64,000 nucleotides of DNA from RUG14300 sp964561145. GTDB lineage: Bacteria > Bacillota > Clostridia > Christensenellales > CAG-1252. The stretch spans positions 1 through 64,000 of the forward strand of contig CAZLNZ010000015.1 in NCBI GenBank assembly GCA_964561145.1. The letters run 5' to 3'. Below, one piece after another: positions 57,463-64,000 of the stretch; the stretch's first letter is position 1, and each line of letters opens with the position of its first letter. Under the pieces are notes generated by a model. It was not told where the DNA came from and did no database searches. It saw only the letters and a program-made list of their open reading frames with translations. The position numbers and the translations under genes are program-made.

Positions 57463-58286
57463 ATGAAAAATAAAGAAATTACCGTATTGGAAAAAGAAAT
57501 CCATATCAACAAGGACGACTATTTCTCTTTAACAGATATTGCTAAATATAAAAACCCTGAAGCACCTGCCGATGGTGTTAAGAATTGGCTTAGGCGTAAA
57601 GACACCATAGAATTCATAGGCTTGTGGGAAAAATTAAACAATCCTAATTTTAATGTGGTCGAATTCGACCAGTTTAAAGCAGAGGCGGGTCACAATTACT
57701 TTACAATGTCGCCTAAAAATGGATAGACGGTGTAAACGCTATCGGTATTGTATCAAAAGCAGGAAAATATAACGCAGGAACTTATGCACATAAGGATATT
57801 GCTTTGCAGTTTGCTTCGTGGGTTTCTCCAGAAATTAACTTATATATAATAAAGGAGTTCCAACGCCTTAAAGTAGAAGAACAAAAATTGCTCGGTTGGA
57901 CAGTTAAGCGTGAACTTGCAAAGATAAATTACCGTATTCATACTGACGCAATTAAAGATAATATCATAATACCTCTTAAAATATCCGCGGAACAAACATC
58001 TTTTGTTTATGCAAGCGAAGCAGACGTTTTGAATGTTGCACTTTTCGGTATGACGGCAAAACAGTGGAGAGATAAAAATCCCGACAAGAAAGGAAATATC
58101 CGTGATTACGCCGAAGTATCGCAACTTATATGTCTTTCTAACCTTGAAAACCTAAACGCCTATCTTATCGAGCAAGGCTTTAGTCAACAAGAACGTCTTA
58201 TTAAACTTAATAATGCCGCTATTCGTCAAATGAAAGTTTTGGCAGAAGAATCGTTGCAACTTTCCGACGGCTTAGATTCTGAATGA
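57463..58286 (+). pseudogene. KilA-N domain protein, frameshifted
   Basis: Two adjacent frames together give a protein of about 275 residues. The first part (MKNKEITVLEKEIHIN, then DYFSLTDIAKYKN and VKNWLRRKDTIEFIGLWE) is the start of a KilA-N DNA-binding domain, as in phage anti-repressors. It stops at 57726, just after SPKNG. The second frame continues WIDGVNAIGIVSKAGKYNAGTYAHKDIALQFASWVSPE and a C-terminal helical part to 58286. The shift is at five A (57715-57719); one more A would restore SPKKWIDGV. An extended -10 TGCTATAAT at 57424-57432 is the likely promoter. MCVN at 57451 is an alternative start; neither has a good ribosome site. Whole stand-alone KilA-N genes of this kind are common in gut Bacillota as mobile or phage-derived cargo. 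Confidence 0.82.
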
Positions 58287-58342
58287 AGTAAAAATGAAAG
58301 TCGCAAACTAATAGTAAAATAATAATAAATATCATACTATCG

Positions 58343-58399
58343 GAATAAACCTATTATTAAAAATCTTGCCGAGAACCCTGCTCTCGGTTTTTTATTGTC
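58343..58399. repeat. 57-bp direct repeat, right copy (contains terminator)
   Basis: This is the right partner of 57160-57216, 1,183 bp away. It keeps the GAATAAAC start, the A-rich spacer, the hairpin and the T-tract plus ATTGTC. Similarity stops sharply on both sides. Confidence 0.8.
58369..58393 (+). terminator. Intrinsic terminator after the KilA-N gene
   Basis: CCGAGA and TCTCGG form a 6-bp stem (one pair shorter than the left copy because of a G-to-A change), followed by six T. Confidence 0.85.
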
Positions 58400-58575
58400 T
58401 AGACTATGATTATAATAAAAGTTCTGTGATACTCTTGAAAGTTATTCTTCGTTGTTATGCTTTGCTTTAGAGTATTTTGTTTTATTTATAGGATCTGTTT
58501 ATTTTGGATATTAGCAAAAATCAAAACTGTGGTATAAAAATGCTAACAATTCTATTATGTATAAGTTAAAATTGA

Positions 58576-58875
58576 TTATTCAGTGATAAAATCGAGCAAT
58601 GCTTGTTGCTGTTTTGCAGAAAGGTGACGATATGCCATGATCAATTGCTTTTCCGTTGGGTTAAGGATTTCAATTTGTTCATCCTCAAGGAAAAACTGTG
58701 CTAAGGAAATACCAAATGCATTGCAAAGACATTGTAATGTTTCGATTTTAGGTGCAGTACCTCTTTGCAGTATAGAGCTTAATGTCGATTGTGTCAATCC
58801 TGCTTCTAGAGCAAGGTTATTTATCGACCAGCCACGTTGAAGTCTTAACTCGGTAATTCTATTAATAATATTCAT
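58576..58875 (-). CDS. XRE-family transcriptional regulator
   Basis: 99 residues from the ATG at 58875, chosen because GGAGG precedes it and MNIINRITELRLQRGWS is the normal start of the family; the frame extends upstream through the promoter. The helix-turn-helix is at about 16-40 (SINNLALEAGLTQSTLSSILQRG). The short C-terminal part has an EKQLIMAYRHLSAKQQQALLDFI helix pair, often used for dimerisation. It is divergent from the surface-protein operon at 58998. A palindrome lies in the shared promoter region, so it probably represses that operon and itself. The inducing signal is unknown. Confidence 0.92.
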   Translation of the reverse strand: MNIINRITELRLQRGWSINNLALEAGLTQSTLSSILQRGTAPKIETLQCLCNAFGISLAQFFLEDEQIEILNPTEKQLIMAYRHLSAKQQQALLDFITE

Positions 58876-58894
58876 AGTACGCCTCCATGTTTGT

Positions 58895-58900
58895 ATTATA
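58895..58900 (-). promoter_or_regulatory. -10 box of the XRE regulator
   Basis: TATAAT on the minus strand, 19 bp upstream of the XRE ATG. I see no strong -35. The CGTTA/TAACG inverted repeat at about 58912-58927 would overlap this promoter, consistent with autoregulation. Confidence 0.5.
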
Positions 58901-58935
58901 TAGTGCAAACACGTTACATACATAACGCAGAAGTG

Positions 58936-58965
58936 TTGACAAACATAACGCAAATGCGTTATAAT
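58936..58965 (+). promoter_or_regulatory. Consensus promoter of the surface-protein operon
   Basis: TTGACA (58936-58941), an 18-bp spacer and TATAAT (58960-58965), 32 bp upstream of the ATG at 58998. Both boxes match consensus exactly, so the promoter should be strong when not repressed. Confidence 0.85.
58946..58961. promoter_or_regulatory. Palindromic operator TAACGCAAATGCGTTA
   Basis: A perfect 7-bp inverted repeat with a 2-bp centre lies inside the spacer and touches the -10 box. A partial copy, TAACGCAGAAGTGTT, starts 24 bp upstream at 58922. The position and spacing fit a repressor such as the adjacent XRE protein bound to a strong promoter. Confidence 0.75.
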
Positions 58966-58997
58966 ATTATTGCAAAACCATAAAAGGAGGTCATGTT

Positions 58998-60638
58998 ATG
59001 AATAGAAACGTAATGAAATTCATTGTTTTTTTATTACTAACATTATTGTTGATGCTCTGTGCTTGCAAAGACAATAACGACGAAAGTAAGCAGAAAACAT
59101 ACACTATACAGTACTCCGACGATTCAGGCCTATATTCCATTTATGTCGAGAAAGGTGAATTGTATTCGCTAAGCACAATTCCCTCTCGAATAGGTTATGA
59201 TTTTATTGGTCTATTTGATGCAGAGATCGGTGGAACTCAGTACATCAATTCTACGGGCGGATCACTGTCCGCTTTTTCCGACAATAGAAACCTTGTACTT
59301 TATGCACAATACAAGGCAAAAGAGTACACCGTGATTTTGGATTATCATGGAGCAGAAGTTAACGGCTCGCGCTCTCTTTCTGTCAGCTATGGTCAAATGT
59401 TATCAAATTTACCTACCAATCTAACAATGAAAAACAAGATTTTTGTTGGTTGGTTCACTGAACCTGATATGAAAGGTGTGCAAATTGCAGATCAATATGG
59501 AGTTCTTCCTGCCAAAGCAAAGGTAAATGAAAACAATTATGACTTATCTGATCCTGACGGTTACATTACTTTGTATGCTGGTTTCAAAGGTGAAGAACAT
59601 CTTGTAACTTTTTATGTAGACGGAGTTCGTGATCCTGAAGAGCATATGATAGAGCATGATACATATATTTCAAAGGTAGTTACGGAACTTCGAAATGCTG
59701 ACGGCATGGCAGTACTAAGCTGGTCTAAATTTTCAGATAAATCGGAAATATTTGAAGGAAAAATACAAAACGATATGGTGTTATATTCAGTGGAATTTGC
59801 CCCTGTGCTTGATTTTGAGGTAAATGGGGGATTTAGTGTTGAATCCATAATTGCACGCAAAGGGGCTGAGATTACTTTGCCAACACCGGTCCGTGAAAAT
59901 TATACATTCGCAGGCTGGTATACAACAGCAGGAAAAGAGTTCACAGCAACTACGATGCCTGGTAGTAGTGAAAACCTTGTTGCCCATTGGAATGCTAAAC
60001 TTATCTTTAACACCAACGGCGGGACTGCCGTAAAAGATATTTCCGAGGCGGTAGGAACTAAGATATCACTGCCCTCTACGAAAAAAAGCGGTTATATTTT
60101 TGCAGGATGGTATACAGATCAGGGGCAAAAATATGATATTACCTCTATGCCTGAAACAAGCGTGAAATTGTTTGCAAAATATTACAAAACTCAAAGCAAG
60201 CGATATTCCTTAATAAGTGCATCTTACGAAGCATATATATATACCGATGTACCAATAATAACTAAGGGAAATACTAAACAAAGTGTTGTTTTAGATTTAT
60301 CCGAGTTATATGATGTCGGTGTCCAACAAGTTGAGGTGACTGCGAATTATAAAGGATGGTTCAAATCGTTTAAAGCACAGCAAAAAGACAATGGTATTTA
60401 TATGGTTTGGTATAATCAGGGCATACCAAGCGATGGTTATAATGTCTGGTCTTATGGTGACAAAATTTCTTTTAGAGATACCTCAAAGTATACTTTTGAA
60501 CATTCGACAAGCTTAAGTTTAACAACACCAAAATATTATATATGTTACTATACAACAGAATATTCAGGTTCAAGTCCGGGACGCATTCAAGATTTTTGGG
60601 TAGAAATATCCTATCCTGACACTTCTGTTTTATATTAA
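58998..60638 (+). CDS. InlB-repeat surface lipoprotein
   Basis: 546 residues. The signal peptide ends in LCAC with Cys23 as the lipidation site. Four or five InlB B-repeat-like units follow (IGYDFIGLFD at about 60, NKIFVGWFTEP at about 145, ENYTFAGWYTTAG at about 300, SGYIFAGWYTDQG at about 360), each ending in a LYAxY-like strand. The C-terminal ~165 residues (YSLISASYEAYIYTDVP to the end) form a separate beta-rich domain I do not recognise. AAGGAGG precedes the ATG. First gene of the operon governed by the palindromic operator. InlB repeats occur in surface adhesins of Bacillota and Bacteroidota; the ligand is unknown. Confidence 0.9.
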   Translation: MNRNVMKFIVFLLLTLLLMLCACKDNNDESKQKTYTIQYSDDSGLYSIYVEKGELYSLSTIPSRIGYDFIGLFDAEIGGTQYINSTGGSLSAFSDNRNLVLYAQYKAKEYTVILDYHGAEVNGSRSLSVSYGQMLSNLPTNLTMKNKIFVGWFTEPDMKGVQIADQYGVLPAKAKVNENNYDLSDPDGYITLYAGFKGEEHLVTFYVDGVRDPEEHMIEHDTYISKVVTELRNADGMAVLSWSKFSDKSEIFEGKIQNDMVLYSVEFAPVLDFEVNGGFSVESIIARKGAEITLPTPVRENYTFAGWYTTAGKEFTATTMPGSSENLVAHWNAKLIFNTNGGTAVKDISEAVGTKISLPSTKKSGYIFAGWYTDQGQKYDITSMPETSVKLFAKYYKTQSKRYSLISASYEAYIYTDVPIITKGNTKQSVVLDLSELYDVGVQQVEVTANYKGWFKSFKAQQKDNGIYMVWYNQGIPSDGYNVWSYGDKISFRDTSKYTFEHSTSLSLTTPKYYICYYTTEYSGSSPGRIQDFWVEISYPDTSVLY

Positions 60639-60661
60639 AAATTTAAAAGGAGAAAAATTTT

Positions 60662-60886
60662 ATGGATAATTATTATGACAACCCACCCATTGTAAGCGAA
60701 GTTCCGTCTAACGAAGCCGGAAGAGATGCTAGAGATACCTGGGACTTAGTTAGAGACTCGTTTGATACATTTATCCAAGATATTGTGGATCCTATTATTG
60801 AAGCAATTTCTATTAGTCGTGAAGACGATGAAGACGATAATCCTGCCTATAAGGTTACGGACACCTACTATGATGATGGCGAATAG
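60662..60886 (+). CDS. Small acidic protein of the surface operon
   Basis: 74 residues, strongly acidic, with no signal peptide or membrane segment. A central helix (RDARDTWDLVRDSFDTFIQDIVDPIIEAI) is flanked by disordered ends rich in D, E and Y (SREDDEDDNPAYK, DTYYDDGE). AAAAGGAGAAAA precedes the ATG, and the gene lies 23 bp after the InlB lipoprotein, so it is very likely translated. I do not recognise it. It stays in the cytosol, unlike its two secreted neighbours. Confidence 0.75.
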   Translation: MDNYYDNPPIVSEVPSNEAGRDARDTWDLVRDSFDTFIQDIVDPIIEAISISREDDEDDNPAYKVTDTYYDDGE

Positions 60887-60982
60887 ACAAATTGAGTTTC
60901 ATATATCCTAGTTCTGTATTATTGATCTAAAAGTATTTTTGAGTTAATCAAATCTAAACATTTTGTAATAAGGAGAAAAACA

Positions 60983-63900
60983 ATGAAAAAGAAAACTATT
61001 GTTGCAATATGTGTTATTTTGTGCATATTGTGTTTAGGTATTACACTTGTTTCTTGTGACAAGGATGCGGGTAGTTTGTATAAGCCTACCGATATTACAT
61101 ACGACGGACAAAGAATAAGTTGGGCAAGAGTCAAATTAGCTGACTACTATATGGTGTCGATAAACGATGGCGAAGCAAAGCGTGTTAATACAAATATGTA
61201 TACCTACGCAACAAGTGAATCAGAATTTGATGTTACTGTTAGTTCTGTTATAGGTAAAAAAACTTACAGCGAATCCAGACATTTTATTACGCTGGATACC
61301 GTCAGCAATATTACTGTTTCAGAGAGTGGATTGCTTAGCTGGAATGACGTTATCGGTGCAACAGGATACCGTATACAGCTTAATGGTGAAGTTTTAGCAG
61401 AGGATGTATCTGAGTCACACTACCAGGCACCAGTTGGAAATAATCGTATCAGAGTTCGTGCGGTTGTTTCTGGTGATGATAGCTATTATTCAACTTGGAG
61501 CGAAGAAAAAAGTCTCAATATTTATACAGCACCTACAAATATTAACTATGATGGCACTACACTGTCTTGGTTGGGGAGTGCTTCAAACTATGAGGTAAAT
61601 GTCAACGGATTTATTCAGATGGCAAACAGTACAAAAATGCTTTATAACTCGCAAAATCAAGATTTTATTGTGGAAATAAAAGCAATAGGAGATCATTCCT
61701 TTAATTTTGATTCTGCTTTATCTCAAGAAAGCTTTCATTTTCTACAACCTGCAACCAATTTAATTGTAGATGACGGCATACTTCATTGGGATGAAGTCCA
61801 CAATGCTGAAGGATATGAGGTTCGCATTAATGACGTTATACAAAAAAACACGGTCTCAGAAACGACATATGATAAGTTGTCTTCAGGCATACAGCTTGCA
61901 GTGGAAATAAGACCATTCAACCATAGTGGTAAGTTTTTTTCAACTTGGTCGAATGTGAAAAATATCTATATATTGCAGACTCCTGTGATACATTGGAATT
62001 CTGATCTTGAATTGGATGGCGAAGCTAATAATAATTATATATGGGACTTAGTTAATGGTGCATCGGGTTATGAGGTATCCATTGAAAAAGACGGTATACA
62101 AACAAAACGATTGTTTGGTCAAACCATCACCGCATTCGGTTATGCTTACAGCGAAATTGGCGTGTATAAGGTGCGTGCAAAGGCAATAGCTGGACAGAAC
62201 ACAGATTATTCTGACAGCAAATATTCCGATGTTCTTACAGTGGAACGTTTAGCAGCACCCATGTTGGCTGGAGTTACTAGTGATCCAAACAACATTTCCG
62301 CTGGCTTTACAGTTAATTATACCGGAGTATCCGGTGCCTCAGGATATCAGCTTTATAAGGATGGTGCTTTGCTAAGTGGCAAGTTTTCAACAGTGCTTGC
62401 TATAACTGATAATGATGTCGTTGACGATTCCGTGGCGGCGATTCAAAATTATACTTATATGATACGTAGTATGGGTTCAGTAAAAACAATTAATAGCGGA
62501 ATTTATGTTACACTGCCTTGTTTGACATTGAACGCTTTATCATTTAATATTCAGGTTCAAGCAATGCCTTCAAACTTGGATATAGAAGGTTATAATGCAT
62601 CTTGGTCTGCAGTGAGCGGAGCAAATGACTATGCATTGGCATATAGCGGCAACATATATACTTCCACACAAACCGCTTACAATCTTTCAACTTTGCATGC
62701 AGGAACGTATGAGATAAGTGTCTGTACTAGAGGAAACGGAAGTTCGACTCTCGCTTCAAACTATACACCTCAGATAACAGTTAGAAGACTAGTAGCTCCT
62801 TCCAATATTCGTATAACCTATGGTGCTGGCGAAGGTCAATTAGAATTTGATTCTGTTGCAAACGCCACTAGCTATGAGGTTTATTACGACGAGAACGCTG
62901 ATGCTATTCCAGAGAATGCTTGGGATAACATGTATCAATTTATTAGAGAAACTGGTACAACGCTATCAATGAGATCTGTTGCAAACAGATGGAACGATTT
63001 ACGCACAATATATTTCATGACATCTGAAGCATCGGAAACTCAACAGTTTATTAGACTTGCTGCACCAACATTTCCAGAGGCACCGTTTGCAAACAGTACG
63101 GAATTTGTGTGGAATGCACCAAGTAACATCAACACCACAGAGTATACACCTACATATCAAGTTTTCGAGGGCGAAGTAACTCAGACAGGTGGTGTACAAA
63201 ATGGAACAAAATACACGATTACATATCTTGAAGGTGGAAAAAACTACGTATTTCGTGTAAAAGCAATTGGTAACGATACAAAATACTTAGACAGTGAAAT
63301 GTCTATATCCGTCCCAATCTATAAACTTGCAACTCCGCAAATGTATATAAAGGCTGGAGAATATCACTGGCAAGGCGTAGCGAATGCAAGTGCTTACGTG
63401 ATTGAAATTGACGGCGTACGTGTTGATAATCAGCAACATATTTCTACAGGCGATTATCATTATAAGCCGACCTATACGACAATGGGAACACATTCGGTTA
63501 AGCTGTATGCTGTAGGCGATAGCGGATATAGTAATATCAACAGTGATACTTTTAACTACAGTCAAATTGTCAAGCAATGTTTGGCTCCTGAAATCAGTTT
63601 TAGGTATACTAGTGACAGCGTGACTACAGGCGGAGCTATTGAGGTAACTATAACTAAAATATCTGAAAACTGTACGAAATATCAATATGAAATTGCAGGT
63701 GATAGCATCATATCTTCTTCTTTGCAGGAATCCAAACAGATGGAGAGTACGGGATCATATTCGGTACGTGTAAAGGCACTGGGCGGCACTTTTGATGCCA
63801 ATGATTCTTATTACATTGATTCACAATACATAGGTGGGGGTACTGGCTATTCTATTGTCTTGCTTGCACCGCCAACACACAATTCGTTTTCCTTAAATTC

Positions 63901-64000
63901 GGATGGAGCTTTCAAGTGGGCATCTATAACAGAATCGCTTGGTTATGATTATCAAATAAAATATGAAGATGGTGAATTTGAAAAAGTGAAGCACGTTGGA
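60983..64000 (+). CDS. Very large fibronectin-III-like lipoprotein (incomplete)
   Basis: 1,006 codons to the right edge, still open. The signal peptide MKKKTIVAICV... ends in the lipobox LVSC (Cys25). The rest is a series of about 90-100-residue beta-sandwich units of fibronectin type III character. The recurring pattern is xAPTNIxYDGTTLSW, then an ASxYEVxxNG strand, then YxVRAKAIGxxxxYxxSxxS; at least nine units can be told apart (for example near 30, 120, 210, 300, 400). AAGGAG precedes the ATG, 96 bp after the acidic protein. It is probably a long surface rod exported with the InlB lipoprotein of the same operon. Confidence 0.88.
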   Translation, partial: MKKKTIVAICVILCILCLGITLVSCDKDAGSLYKPTDITYDGQRISWARVKLADYYMVSINDGEAKRVNTNMYTYATSESEFDVTVSSVIGKKTYSESRHFITLDTVSNITVSESGLLSWNDVIGATGYRIQLNGEVLAEDVSESHYQAPVGNNRIRVRAVVSGDDSYYSTWSEEKSLNIYTAPTNINYDGTTLSWLGSASNYEVNVNGFIQMANSTKMLYNSQNQDFIVEIKAIGDHSFNFDSALSQESFHFLQPATNLIVDDGILHWDEVHNAEGYEVRINDVIQKNTVSETTYDKLSSGIQLAVEIRPFNHSGKFFSTWSNVKNIYILQTPVIHWNSDLELDGEANNNYIWDLVNGASGYEVSIEKDGIQTKRLFGQTITAFGYAYSEIGVYKVRAKAIAGQNTDYSDSKYSDVLTVERLAAPMLAGVTSDPNNISAGFTVNYTGVSGASGYQLYKDGALLSGKFSTVLAITDNDVVDDSVAAIQNYTYMIRSMGSVKTINSGIYVTLPCLTLNALSFNIQVQAMPSNLDIEGYNASWSAVSGANDYALAYSGNIYTSTQTAYNLSTLHAGTYEISVCTRGNGSSTLASNYTPQITVRRLVAPSNIRITYGAGEGQLEFDSVANATSYEVYYDENADAIPENAWDNMYQFIRETGTTLSMRSVANRWNDLRTIYFMTSEASETQQFIRLAAPTFPEAPFANSTEFVWNAPSNINTTEYTPTYQVFEGEVTQTGGVQNGTKYTITYLEGGKNYVFRVKAIGNDTKYLDSEMSISVPIYKLATPQMYIKAGEYHWQGVANASAYVIEIDGVRVDNQQHISTGDYHYKPTYTTMGTHSVKLYAVGDSGYSNINSDTFNYSQIVKQCLAPEISFRYTSDSVTTGGAIEVTITKISENCTKYQYEIAGDSIISSSLQESKQMESTGSYSVRVKALGGTFDANDSYYIDSQYIGGGTGYSIVLLAPPTHNSFSLNSDGAFKWASITESLGYDYQIKYEDGEFEKVKHVG

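Overview
The window is AT-rich, has short intergenic gaps, good AGGAGG-type ribosome sites and sigma-A-like promoters. It carries many lipobox lipoproteins and the glgB-glgC-glgD-glgA-glgP gene order with a separate GlgD. This fits an uncultured anaerobic gut-type Bacillota of class Clostridia; a Christensenellales-like lineage is only a guess. Giant repeat-rich surface proteins take up roughly 60 percent of the bases, and I could not identify the species.

Region 1 (1-26883, all minus strand). One co-directional run of six genes, from 26297 to beyond the left edge, with gaps of 30 bp or less and one overlap. In transcription order they are: a 2,998-residue secreted protein (beta-helix-like region, then MBG/YDG-type repeats, then a C-terminal hydrophobic segment); a small lipoprotein; an ABC ATPase; a 12-TM ABC-2 type permease; a 1,071-residue secreted protein with Big-2-like and beta-helix-like parts; and a lipoprotein of at least 3,671 residues built from two InlB-type repeats followed by about 25 MBG units. 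A 137-residue membrane protein with its own promoter lies just upstream and may head the transcript. An ABC transporter enclosed between giant adhesin-like proteins is the most interesting system in the window.

Region 2 (27549-43943, minus strand). Two tandem paralogous giant lipoproteins of 3,144 and 2,155 residues. Each has a lipobox, a long coiled-coil stalk with heptad NKxDI repeats, a Cys/His cluster, a very long BspA-type leucine-rich repeat (LRR_5) domain and a shared C-terminal module. Both have the same promoter and a shared AGAAC-N2-GTTCT-like inverted repeat just downstream of the -10, so they look co-regulated by one unknown repressor.

Region 3 (44434-55207, plus strand). A complete glycogen operon: branching enzyme, ADP-glucose pyrophosphorylase catalytic and regulatory subunits, glycogen synthase, glycogen phosphorylase, a cytosolic GH13 debranching/amylase-type enzyme and a small lipoprotein, ending at a bidirectional terminator. 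GlgB and GlgA carry similar lysine-rich tails.

Region 4 (55270-64000). An endonuclease/exonuclease/phosphatase-fold protein whose lipoprotein signal peptide appears frameshifted; a CvpA-like membrane protein with a leaderless-looking promoter; a frameshifted KilA-N gene enclosed by a 57-bp direct repeat that includes a terminator; and an XRE regulator divergent from a surface-protein operon (InlB-repeat lipoprotein, small acidic protein, very large fibronectin-III-like lipoprotein running off the right edge). A palindromic operator sits inside that operon's promoter.

I saw no rRNA, tRNA, CRISPR array or transposase gene.
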